In this document: positions 1 through 8,787 of the stretch, one piece after another
Position numbering within the stretch: the first letter of the stretch is position 1
Layout of the letters: each line of letters opens with the position of its first letter
NCBI GenBank assembly: GCA_004151065.3
Contig: NWUY0300011454.1
Coordinates: forward strand, 38,410 to 51,094
Direction of reading: 5' to 3'
DNA: 12,685 nt
From: Larix sibirica
Taxonomy: Eukaryota; Streptophyta; Pinopsida; Pinales; Pinaceae
The notes under the pieces: model-generated
The model's database searches: none
What the model saw: only the letters and a program-made list of their open reading frames with translations
What the model was told of the DNA's origin: nothing
Program-made: the position numbers and the translations under genes

Positions 1-564
1 TAGCATGGAAACAACACAATCCTTTTTTATATAACTTTTTACAAAGGTTATGATTCTTCATTCTCATGTGGGAGATAAGGAAATACAGAGGAAAGTGTGT
101 AGAAACATTGGATGAATTGAGAAGGTCCAAAAGATCTAATTGTGTCCATTGGCATGCATGAAATCAAGGATGGTATAAAAAGGATGTGAATGCGTGAATG
201 GACCAGATCTTATTTCCTATTGGGGAGCTTTAATCCTAGCCATTCATGTTAAAATACTTGCATGGGATTTAACAAAGAGCAAGCCCATGTGGATGACTAA
301 TATCTTGAACCTCTTCTATGTTAAACCTCTTCTTGACTTTCTTCTTTATGTACAAATAGTAGTTGATGGGCACCAACAATTCCACCATTGTAATGGAACG
401 CCATGACAACAATAACAACTAGAGCAAAATCCTTTTGCCCGTTTTCCCCATTCTCACCTTCAACCCAATTTTTGCTACTAATGAAAAATATTGGCCACCA
501 TGAGTACTCTGATTAGCAAGTGGTGGCATGCTTGAACTCTAAGGGATTGCATAAGGTCCTTGAT

Positions 565-862
565 TCTACATGGGAGGACCACCTAGAAGATATGTAGCAG
601 AATAATAAGGTGGAACCAACAAGTGAGCTTGCCAGGTTGTCCCTAAAGGTGTAACATATTGAGTAGCTGAGTTTATGTGCATTTGATTTGGTGCAGTTCC
701 TTGAAACAATGATCCTGTTGTTTGTGATACAGGTCCAGTAACACCATTTGGTTGTGGTGGATGTACAACAGATACAAAATGATTTCCTGGATACATACAT
801 ATATGGTGTAGATGGAGGCTATCCACCAACTCGAAGAACTGGTGGTCGATTTTATACAATGA
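565..862 (-). pseudogene. Pro/Gln/Thr-rich open stretch, copy 1 (unrecognised)
   Basis: The minus strand has an open frame of about 97 codons rich in Pro, Gln, Thr, Asn and Tyr, with phrases such as HPPQPNGVTGP, QTTGSLFQGTAPNQM and LVPPYY. Past a stop the same frame continues as NQGPYAIP, a second stop, then MPPLANQSTHGGQYFS. There is no ATG at its start (the first possible start is TTG, with a TAG two codons upstream). Comparison with the copy at 3515-3812 shows mostly amino-acid-changing differences (about eight against two silent), so it is not under purifying selection. The composition suggests a remnant of a low-complexity coding region, for example a retroelement gag or a regulatory protein, but I cannot identify the family. 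Confidence 0.3.
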
Positions 863-1663
863 CTACTTTTGGAAGTGTGTAGTCTCTACTTTGATCATTA
901 ATAAGAATCATAGCATGAATTAAACAGTCACTATATTTCATAATGATAATAGTTCCCAAAACAACCATGGTAATACTTTTACCTTAACATTGATGTGATA
1001 GGTGCATGCGGCGTGAATAAGAAATGTGGAATTTGCAATAGCCTCTATCATATAGTGAATGTCCTTTTAATGCTTCCTTGGAAATTACTACAGTTGTTAT
1101 ATCTAGGCAAGGTAAATTGTCATGCATCTAATCACCTGAATTGATAAAGCTTGTTTCAAAACTAATAGACAGTATTTATAATAGTGTCACATCACTGTGA
1201 ATGAATTAGCTTCATAAATAATTTGAATCCATAGTTAGATAACAACAATTTCCTAATAGGAAAGAAGAGTTTGGACATGGTGAAAAAGAATAGAAACATG
1301 TAACTCTTCAAATTTCAAACAACCTCCTATGAAATATTTTGTAAGAAGTGTCAAAGAAAAGCACCAAACAAACAATCAAATGTATGTGAAGTACATTCGC
1401 TGAAATTCTCAAACTTCAACCTGCTCATTTCCATAGTTGTCATTCAAGCACACATTCCATCTACCACTCAAGTCTTTCTCTTTCTTTGTAATGCTAGAGA
1501 GAAACATGTTTTCCCCTCTATCTGAAAGCAAGGATTAATTCAAACACATCTATTCTTCCATCTACAAATTGTTGCATCGTTGTCACTATCCTGCTCAAAT
1601 ATTCTTTCCCAGGATGATGTTGTTGTTGTTGGTGCAAGATCTAAGATATTAGTTGCTTGTATG

Positions 1664-1987
1664 TCAGTATGCTCTACATATCCTTGTAGACTCGTTTGTC
1701 TCCAAAAATGTCAAATTTTCCAAACCTAGCAGCATTTGTCTATGAAGGTATCCATTGACATCAAATGTTTGGAGCTTTCTAAGCTGCCCCAGCCATGGTA
1801 TGCTCTGTATATTCTCGCATCCCCTATTATTCAACGTCTCCAAAGAATTCAAATGTTCCAAACCCGACAACCTTCCTATCTCACGACATCAACTGACATC
1901 TAATGGTTGGAGCTTTATAATATTCCACATTTCAAACACTCTGAAAATTGGATTGGGACAAATATTAGAGATCACCAACAACCATGA
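1664..1987 (-). pseudogene. NBS-LRR (TNL-type) LRR fragment, copy 1
   Basis: Read on the minus strand from 1987 down to 1664, this frame gives about 107 codons of leucine-rich repeat sequence. In order it shows KLQPLDVS, an in-frame TGA (1889-1891) where the family usually has a residue before CREIGRL, then SGLEHLNSLETLN, GCENIQSIPWLGQLRKLQTF and GLENLTFLETN, ending STRICRAY and a stop. The spacing of the Leu positions and the GC-x-x-I motifs fit roughly three 23-25 residue LRRs of plant intracellular immune receptors. The phrasing is closest to conifer TIR-NBS-LRR proteins as I know them. Neither a TIR nor an NB-ARC domain (P-loop, GLPL, MHD) is present. It is therefore an isolated piece of a receptor gene, broken by the TGA and by a stop just upstream (1988-1990). 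Ligand-recognition function is known for the family only; this copy should be inactive. Confidence 0.8.
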
Positions 1988-2459
1988 CTATCAAAGGGAA
2001 AACCCACACAAAGTGCAACAAAAATCAAAGGAATAAAGTCACTCTGCATGTTGGACATAAATATGGATCCTTGACAAACAAAACCAAGCGGGAACTTCTA
2101 GCTAGTGCAATATCTTGGTAAAATTTTGTCATTGGTTTTGTTATTCTGATAGCTAAATATATTCCCATGAAGCCGAGATGGAACTATAGTACCCATAAAA
2201 TTCCAATGAAACGAGAAAAAATTTCTTATAGTCATTTCTCTACATTGAATTTACTCCATTAATCAAATAGAATAGAAATACAATAAAGTCGAAAAATAGT
2301 GGAATTAGTTTCCATACACATTACATATTACTAAACTTATTCAATGATGAATATAACCAAATTATACCATTCTCTTATTTCCGTGAACAAACAAATGGGT
2401 AGGATCTTAACCCCTTGTAAAAGAGGTCCACCTTTCCAATTCCCACTTTCCCATTCTCT

Positions 2460-2460
2460 N
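2460..2460. other. Single N at end of repeat copy 1
   Basis: One undetermined base falls exactly where similarity between copy 1 and copy 3 can no longer be followed; the sequence after it (AAGGAGTGACC) has no match in copy 3. This is typical of a contig join in a draft assembly and marks a place where continuity should not be trusted. Confidence 0.8.
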
Positions 2461-2950
2461 AAGGAGTGACCAATTCCTAATCATACAAGTCACATGTTAT
2501 CCACAACCCCAATATAGGTCTTTTTTAGGAAGGAACTCTTGTTCCTTTCTAAAAGGTTCACTTGGATGATAAAGCTTGGAAATATTTATAATGATAATAT
2601 AATAGTAACATATCTATGTAGTAATTTCTTTCTATCTGTGAATAATGAATTCTCCTGGAAGGGATTAGGAAAGGATGGATTCTCTTTTTCCCACCAACAC
2701 ATTCTTTCCTTGAAGGTGTGGACCATATTTCTATGATTTTCCCCTTCACCAAAAACGTATATGCTCTACTAAATTCCTAGAACTCCAAAATAGGCCTCAT
2801 TCGAAAAGAGTGGTGACTCTTTCTCCATATGATCTAATTTCCCCGCCTCTAAAATAGATCCCCTTGGGAAGGAACAACCTCTCTTTCTTTGATCAATCAC
2901 CTCTCCATAAAATCTAAGATATTCCCTTGAGGAAGCAGCGATTAAAATAA
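2461..2950. other. Spacer between repeat copies, no recognised gene
   Basis: This 490 bp stretch lies between the N at 2460 and the start of copy 2, and matches nothing else in the window. It may be the left part of the repeat unit that lies outside the window for copy 1. A minus-strand open frame (2769-3080) runs from copy 2 into it, but it starts with TTG and has no recognisable motif. I see no RNA gene or mobile-element end. Confidence 0.6.
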
Positions 2951-3514
2951 TAGCATGGAAACAACACAATCCTTTTTTATATAACTTTTTACAAAGGTTA
3001 TGATTCTTCATTCTCAAGTGGGAGATAAGGAAATATAGAGGCAAGTGTGTAGAAAAATTGGATGAATTGAGAAGGTCCAAAAGATCTAATTGTGTCCATT
3101 TGCATGCATGAAATCAAGGATGGTATAAAAAGGATGTGAATGCATGAATGGACCATATCTTATTTCCTATTGGGGAGCTTTAATCCTAGCCATTCGTGTT
3201 AAAATACTTGCATGGGATTTAACAAAGAGAAATCCCATGTGGATGACTAATATCTTGAACCTCTTCAATTTTGAACCTCTTCTTGACTTTGTTCTTTATG
3301 TACAAATAGTAGTTGACGGACACCAACAATTCCACCATTGCAACGGAAGGCCATGACAACAATAACAACCAGAGCAAAATCCTCCTGCCCGTTTTCCTCA
3401 TTCTCACCTTCAACCTAATTTGTGATACTAATGAAAAATATTGGCCACCATGAGTACTCTGATTGGCAAGTGGTGGCATGCTTGAACTCTAAGGGATTGC
3501 ATAAGGTCCTTGAT

Positions 3515-3812
3515 TCTACATGGGAGGACCATCCAGGAGATATGTAGTAGAATAATAAGGTGGAACCAACAAGTGAGCTTGACAGGTTGTCCCTAAAGGT
3601 GTAACATATTGAGTAGCTGAGTTTATGTGCATTTGATTTGGTGCAGTTCCTTGAAATAGTGATCCTGTTGTTTGTGATATAGGTCCAGTAACACCATTTG
3701 GTTGTGGTGGATGTACAATAGATACAAAATGATTTCCTAGATACATAGATATATGGTGTAGATGGAGGCTATCCACCAACTCGAAGAACTGGCGGTCGAT
3801 TTTATACAATGA
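3515..3812 (-). pseudogene. Pro/Gln/Thr-rich open stretch, copy 2 (unrecognised)
   Basis: This is the counterpart of the stretch at 565-862 in repeat copy 2. The frame stays open for about 97 codons and keeps the same Pro/Gln/Thr-rich composition. Differences from copy 1 include His/Arg, Cys/Ser, Pro/Leu, Val/Ile and Trp/Cys changes, as expected for neutral drift. In this copy an open frame also covers the following MPPLANQSTHGGQYFS part (3219-3479). No start codon, domain or conserved motif can be assigned. Confidence 0.3.
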
Positions 3813-3850
3813 CTACTTTTGGAAGTGTGTAGTCTCTACTTCGATAATTA

Positions 3851-3880
3851 TTAACCTGTGTACATGGTCATATGGCACTA
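3851..3880. other. 30 bp insertion/deletion between repeat copies
   Basis: Copy 2 has 30 bases, starting TTAACCTGTG and ending GGCACTA, that are absent between positions 900 and 901 of copy 1. The flanks are otherwise collinear. There is no clear target-site duplication around it, and a TTA/CTA-type short similarity at the edges is compatible with a slippage deletion in copy 1. The direction of change cannot be decided from two copies. Confidence 0.85.
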
Positions 3881-4643
3881 ATAAGAATCATAGCATGAAT
3901 TAAACAGTCACTATATTTCATAATGATAATAGTTCCTAAAACAATCATGGTAATACTTTTACATTAACATTGAGGTGATAGGTTCATGCGGCGTGAATAA
4001 GAAATGTGGAATTTGCAATAACCTCTATCATATAGTGAATGTCCTTTTAATGCTTCTTTGGAAATTACTACAATTGGTATATCTAAGCAAGCTAAATTGT
4101 CATGAATCTAATCACCCAAATTGATAAAGCTTGTTTCAAAACTGATAGACAATATTTATAATAGTGTCACATCACTGTGAATGAATTAGCTTCATAAATA
4201 ATTTGAATCCAGAGTTAGACAACAACAATTTCCCAATAGAAAAGAAGATTTTGGACATGCTGAAAAATAATAGAAACATGTAACTCTTCAAATTTCAAAC
4301 AACCTCCTATGAAATGTTTTGTAAGAAGTGTCAAAGAAAAGCACCAAACAAACAATCAAATGTATGTGAAGTACATTCGCTGAAATTCTCAAACTTCAAC
4401 CTGCTCATTTCCATAGTTGTCATTCAAGCACACATTCCATCTACCACTCAAGTCTTTCTCTTTCTTTGTAATGCTAGAGAGAAACATGTTTTCCCCTCTA
4501 TCTGAAAGCAAGGATTAATTCAAACACATCTATTCTTCCATCTACAAATTGTTGCATCGTTGTCACTATCCTGCTCAAATATTCTTTCCCAGGATGATGT
4601 TGTTGTTGTTGGTGCAAGATCTAAGATATTAGTTGCTTGTATG

Positions 4644-4967
4644 TCAGTATGCTCTACATATCCTTGTAGACTCGTTTGTCTCCAAAAATGTCAAATTTTC
4701 CAAACCTAGCAGCATTTGTCTATGAAGGTATCCATTGACATCAAATGTTTGGAGCTTTCTAAGCTGCCCCAGCCATGGTATGCTCTGTATATTCTCGCAT
4801 CCCCTATTATTCAACGTCTCCAAAGAATTCAAATGTTCCAAACCCGACAACCTTCCTATCTCACGACATCAACTGACATCTAATGGTTGGAGCTTTATAA
4901 TATTCCACATTTCAAACACTCTGAAAATTGGATTGGGACAAATATTAGAGATCACCAACAACCATGA
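4644..4967 (-). pseudogene. NBS-LRR (TNL-type) LRR fragment, copy 2
   Basis: This is base-for-base the same as the fragment at 1664-1987, including the in-frame TGA (here 4869-4871), so it encodes the same broken set of LRRs. It lies inside the 756 bp block that is identical between repeat copies 1 and 2, although flanking DNA differs by about 5%. No upstream TIR or NB-ARC exon is present. The identity does not imply selection, because the segment cannot be translated through; it reflects recent copying or an assembly duplication. Confidence 0.8.
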
Positions 4968-5257
4968 CTATCAAAGGGAAAACCCACACAAAGTGCAACA
5001 AAAATCAAAGGAATAAAGTCACTCTGCATGTTGGACATAAATATGGATCCTTGACAAACAAAACCAAGCGGGGTCTTCGGGCTAATGCAGTATCTTGGTA
5101 AAATTTTGTTATTGGTTTTGTTATTCTGATAGCTAAATAAATTCCCATGAAGCCAAGATGGAACTATAGTACCCATAAAATTCCAATGAAACGAGAAACA
5201 AATTCTTATAGTCATTTCTCTAAATTGAATTTACTCCATTAATCAAATAGAATAGAA

Positions 5258-5258
5258 N
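5258..5258. other. Single N between repeat copies 2 and 3
   Basis: One N separates the end of copy 2 (equivalent to copy 1 position 2277) from the start of copy 3 (equivalent to 1836). The sequence therefore jumps back about 440 bases of the repeat unit at this single character, which is what two overlapping but diverged contigs placed end to end would look like. Confidence 0.85.
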
Positions 5259-5410
5259 GTCTCCAAAGAATTCAAATGTTCCAAACCCGACAACCTTCCT
5301 ATCTCACGACATCAACTGACATCTAATGGTTGGAGCTTTATAAGATTCCACATTTCAAACTCTCCGAAAATTGGATTGGGAAAAATATTAGAGATCACCA
5401 ACAACCATAA
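5259..5410 (-). pseudogene. NBS-LRR LRR fragment, copy 3 (truncated)
   Basis: This third, shorter piece of the same LRR region is cut at its C-terminal side by the N at 5258. It retains NLIKLQPLDVS, the shared TGA (5312-5314), CREIGRL and SGLEHLNSLETL. Five substitutions separate it from copy 1. One of them gives Leu where copies 1 and 2 have Ile in the N-[LI]-I-K-L-Q stretch, which better fits the LRR consensus, so copy 3 may be nearer the ancestral state. Because all three copies share the TGA, the receptor fragment was already broken before it multiplied. Confidence 0.7.
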
Positions 5411-5882
5411 CTATCAAAGGGAAAACCCACACAAAGTGCAACAAAAATCAAAGGAATAAAGTCACTCTGCATGTTGGACATAAATATGGATCCTTGACAA
5501 ACAAAACCAAGCGGGAACTTCTAGCTAGTGCAATATCTTGGTAAAATTTTGTCATTGGTTTTGTTATTCTGATAGCTAAATATATTCCCATGAAGCCGAG
5601 ATGGAACTATAGTACCCATAAAATTCCAATGAAACGAGAAAAAATTTCTTATAGTCATTTCTCTACATTGAATTTACTCCATTAATCAAATAGAATAGAA
5701 ATACAATAAAGTCGAAAAATAGTGGAATTAGTTTCCATACACATTACATATTACTAAACTTATTCAATGATTAATATAACCAAATTATACCATTCTCTTA
5801 TTTCCATTATCAAATAAATGGGTAGGATCTTAACCCCTTGTAAAAGAAGTCCACCTTTCCAATTCCCACTTTCCAATTCTCT
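5259..5882. repeat. Long direct repeat, copy 3 (partial)
   Basis: This partial third copy begins directly after the N at 5258 and corresponds to copy 1 positions 1836-2459 at a constant offset of 3423. It differs from copy 1 at five sites between 1836 and 1986, is identical over 1987-2348, then diverges again around 2349-2460. Copy 1 ends at its own N, so homology beyond 5882 cannot be judged. The sequence after 5882 has no counterpart elsewhere in the window. Confidence 0.92.
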
Positions 5883-7560
5883 CATGCATAACTCTAATTT
5901 TCTTGGATTATCCCTATTTTTTCCACAATAGGTCTGCCTACATCAAACTCCATCCACCCATCCTCTACATGTCTAAATGGATTCATCTGGTACCCTTAAG
6001 TTTCAACAAGTTTATCCATGTCACTCAAATACCGAGCACATATCTGGTGAACACCACAAGGAGTTTTAACTAAGATTTGACTGTATTATGTTTCCATCCA
6101 AATGCTCAAGGAAAGGGAATAATAATAGATCTACGACCAAACTGTCAAATAATGCAAAGTGTAGGGTCGTTCAAGTTGTGTAAGTGATTTTTTTTTAGAC
6201 TATTAGTCTTTGAAGTAAGTGTAAGTCATAAATTTAACTAGGAGACAATTATCGCTATTCATATCAAAATTTATAAAACAATAATTACTAAAACATTTAT
6301 AACTTATGATTTGTTCACTTAGTCATAACAATCACCTTAATACTTGAAACTCTTATTTAATTTATTCCTTTGCCATAATACCTAATTTATTTAACTCTTC
6401 CTATGTGATGTAATACTTAAAGAGCATTTAAAGACTTCACCATTAAAAAATATATATAAATACAATTATAATTCTAATATAATTACCAATAAGATCTACC
6501 ATAAAAATTCTAATAATAATTTTTTTTTTTTAAGGAACAATAAAATTAAAACATGCTACAAACTCTTCAATAATGAAAAACACTTTTAAATAATAACTCC
6601 AGCATGTAAATGTATTCTATTCATGACTTCCTTATATAAATGGCACTCTTGAATGTTTATCTAAAGATATTGTATAGCCACCTGTACATGCATCGGGATA
6701 ATTCGGTGTCATTCTCAATTATTTACTAAAACATTCTATTTGAACCTATACATATAGTTCCCTAAAATAAAGGGTTTCCAAAAGATTTCTAGAATAGCTT
6801 AGGTCGGTTACCACATAACTACCATTTTCCATACATATGTATATAACAATTCTACCGCCATTTCAATTATATTACTTCATAACTAAAGTAATGATTACAA
6901 TAATGCATTTATATATAAATTTGAGCAAGCATACCTTTTCCCAAATGGAATTATAAGGGTGAAGTTAAAGTTGGATGTAAGACATAATGATTTTCAGCTG
7001 AGCCAACTTTCCCTTTTCTTTTTATAAACTTCCTATACCCTCTATGACCTCGAAAATCAAATAATGATTAATTAAAACTTTAATTTACATTCTATTCTTC
7101 TTCTCACGGATAAAATAATTGGACAGCAATATATGATGTCGAATAAGCAATATATGATTTCGAATAAGCATCATTTACCCTATAATGGTTATCTACTTGG
7201 TCAACAAACATGATTATAACTTGGACGGTAATGCATAGGGATTCTTCCCACCATTTAGCATTTAATAAATAGGCCATTAAACACTCGAATTCCAGCGAGA
7301 CTCTGATTTAGTGTTTTAAAGGCAATTAACATGAGATTGCAGAACATTCTCAAATGAGGACTCGCAGTTACGCCATCGTGCCATCATATCACCGAATGTA
7401 GTGTTAGTGCGAATGGATAGATTACATATGTCCGCTGTAATACCTCCTTTGCTACAATAACAGATGTTGCTATGCATAGAAATTACAAGGTGTACCTGTC
7501 TCGGTGAGTCATATTCGTTGACAGTGGGACAGTTATGAAGGGACGGATTCAGAGGAGGCG
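5883..7560. other. AT-rich intergenic DNA without a recognised gene
   Basis: All six frames are closed at short intervals and the sequence is AT-rich, with T runs near 6189-6196 and 6520-6530. Nothing resembles a transposon end, an RNA gene or a protein domain. The only structure I can point to is the two-unit 21 bp repeat at 7126-7167. Confidence 0.6.
7126..7167. repeat. Two tandem 21 bp units
   Basis: GCAATATATGATGTCGAATA plus A is followed directly by the same 21 bases with one substitution (G to T in the middle). A further GCA begins a third unit that is not continued. It looks like simple replication slippage in AT-rich DNA. Confidence 0.85.
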
Positions 7561-8079
7561 TTTAGGCAGAGTACACAGTTTTGAAACTATACCAAACTCG
7601 GTATGGGTGTATGATCCGGGTTACTTCTTTACTATTAAAGGAGAGAAAAGGGTAATAAACCCTGATCCGGGCGGTTAACAAGGGTACCATAGTACTGGCA
7701 CTCATGGATCTGGGCGGTCTTACAAAATCGATACATGCCAATGGAATCTCCTTCACACTGGTCATTCTAAAATGTTTAAAGAATAAAGAAAATCTACATA
7801 CAGAGTTAAATAAAAATATGTGATTCGAATGGTGATTGTGAGCTGGTGCCATCAAATACAAGTCGAATCTTAATGAGTTTTAAAAATATCAAGTGCCCAT
7901 ACCTGGATTCGAATACATTTTGTAGAAAGATTCCGGGAAACACCCAAGCTATGATTGCACACGATTTTTCAGAAGGTTTCAATTGATTGAGGACTCGTCA
8001 ACACTCGGGAACATTCAAAAATAAACCATACAAAAGTTCAGTAAACGCCCCAAAACTTGACATACAGATTTTTCCACCG
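7561..8079. other. Intergenic DNA with short GATC(C/T)GGG words, no gene
   Basis: This part is richer in GC than its surroundings. The words GATCCGGG (about 7613), GATCCGGGCGG (about 7664) and GATCTGGGCGG (about 7707) recur within 110 bases. A minus-strand open frame of 99 codons (7562-7861) crosses it, but it has no recognisable domain and is best taken as chance. A tRNA B-box-like word near 7899-7912 has no matching arms. Confidence 0.5.
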
Positions 8080-8450
8080 AGATGGAATCAACACAAAGTT
8101 TGAAATTTCAAAATGAAAACCAATTGACATATCTGGAAATGATCACATAGATGGATCAATATAGGGTTTTGAAATTCGAAAAGCAAATTAATTAACAGAT
8201 CTGGAAATGATCACATAAATGGATCAATACAGGGTTTTGAAATTTCGAAAAGCAAATTAATCAAGAGATATGGAAATGATCGCATGGATGGATCAATACA
8301 GGGTTTTGAAATTTTGAAAAGCAAATTAATCAACAGATCTGGAAATGATCGCATAGATGGATCAATACAGGGTTTTGAAATTTCGAAAAGCAGATTAATC
8401 AACAGATCTGGAAACGATTGCATAGATGGATCAATACAGAGTTTTGAAAT
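8080..8450. repeat. Minisatellite, 69 bp unit, about five copies
   Basis: Units begin with ATCTGG (or ATATGG) at 8131, 8199, 8268, 8337 and 8406, giving lengths of 68, 69, 69, 69 and a truncated last unit. A degenerate partial unit precedes them from about 8080. Each unit carries GGAAATGATC, CATAGATGGATCAATACAGG, GTTTTGAAATTTCGAAAAGC and AAATTAATCAACAG. Because 69 is a multiple of three, parts of the array stay open in frame on both strands: a plus-strand motif with DGSIQGFEI and KLINRSGND, and a minus-strand motif with SKPCIDPSM and SFPDLLINLLF. Neither reading continues into a recognisable protein. The central units are more alike than the edge units, as is usual for arrays growing by slippage or unequal exchange. 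Confidence 0.93.
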
Positions 8451-8786
8451 ACATAATAATACAAATTTGAAATTTCTTGGCTCCCACAGGAAATTCGAAA
8501 TTGTATACATGTTACAACTGATTATGAATTTATGAAGGAAAACTATATCAGTTCTCAAATATAAACAGAGTTATATATCCTTACAAAACGAGAACGATTC
8601 ATATATATATAAAGAAGGACATTATTAATCTTCAATACTGAAAGAATTTAACTGAAAGACAATGAACCTGATCTGATGGTTGCCTCTCGAATCAAGTAGA
8701 TAGTTGTAGTGGTAGTTAATCGATCATCTTCTTCCACCCTTGATGAATATATCGACAGCCCCTCGGTTGACCACCCTACCATATCG
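8451..8786. other. Flank between minisatellite and F-box fragments
   Basis: This AT-rich stretch includes TATATATATAAAG near 8600-8612, which could pass for a TATA element, but no downstream start or intact gene supports that. It ends at the N at 8787. I see no coding sequence. Confidence 0.45.
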
Positions 8787-8787
8787 N
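8787..8787. other. Single N immediately before the first F-box fragment
   Basis: One N directly precedes the ATG at 8788. Sequence upstream of it shows no F-box gene features, so the 5' flank of the F-box fragment may belong to a different contig. Confidence 0.8.

Larger units (their letters stand above)
1..2459. repeat. Long direct repeat, copy 1
   Basis: The segment beginning TAGCATGGAAACAACACAAT at position 1 recurs at 2951 in the same orientation. The offset is 2950 up to about position 900 and 2980 afterwards, because copy 2 carries 30 extra bases at 3851-3880. By manual count about 65 substitutions separate the copies over 1-1336 (about 5%), then none over 1337-2092, then about 12 over 2093-2277. 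Part of it (1836-2459) is also repeated as copy 3. The true left edge is unknown because the window starts inside the repeat; the right edge is an N at 2460. It contains an LRR pseudogene fragment on the minus strand and a short GTT run near 1618-1632. No terminal inverted repeats, LTR signature or target-site duplication is visible, so this reads as a segmental tandem duplication rather than a recognised transposon. Confidence 0.95.
2951..5257. repeat. Long direct repeat, copy 2
   Basis: This is the second copy of the unit starting at position 1. It covers the equivalent of copy 1 positions 1-2277 and stops at the single N at 5258. Its central part, 4317-5072, matches 1337-2092 base for base, while both flanks are diverged by about 5-6%. 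From 5073 to 5257 it differs from both copy 1 and copy 3, which are identical to each other there. It carries the same minus-strand LRR fragment and the same Pro/Gln-rich open stretch as copy 1. Confidence 0.95.

Noticed and set aside
194-406. Open frame of 70 codons, conserved at 3144-3356 in repeat copy 2
   Set aside because: Copy 1 starts with GTG, about nine of thirteen differences change residues, and the product has no recognisable motif. The similarity is explained by the DNA duplication. A TATAAAAAG word just upstream (174-182) lies too close to the start to serve it.
1340-1663. Possible continuation of the NBS-LRR protein on the minus strand past the LRRs
   Set aside because: One frame has coding-like phrases but contains several stops over about 110 codons, close to chance, and I cannot anchor it to a known C-terminal domain.
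1755-2036. Plus-strand open frame of 93 codons (repeated at 4735-5016)
   Set aside because: It is the antisense shadow of the LRR fragment.
4314-4505. Open frame MFCKKCQRKAPNK..., with two Cys pairs suggestive of a zinc-binding start
   Set aside because: The ATG is ATA in copy 1, there is no further domain, and the region is antisense to the area following the LRR fragment. Taken as chance.
1-5882. LTR retrotransposon formed by the two long repeats with the spacer as interior
   Set aside because: The repeats are longer than the 490 bp between them, contain gene fragments, lack TG...CA ends, and there is no primer-binding site, polypurine tract or pol domain in the spacer.
7562-7861. Minus-strand open frame of 99 codons
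   Set aside because: No domain, no family resemblance and no second copy to test conservation; length is possible by chance.
7899-7912. GGATTCGAAT word resembling a tRNA B box (minus strand)
   Set aside because: The flanking bases do not form a T-stem and no acceptor or anticodon arm could be folded.
8080-8450. CRISPR-like regular array
   Set aside because: The whole 69 bp unit is repeated with no variable spacers, and the surrounding DNA is plant-like.
8211-8558. Minus-strand open frame of 115 codons with 23-residue repeats
   Set aside because: It exists only because the minisatellite unit is 69 bp; the non-repeat flanks show no coding character.
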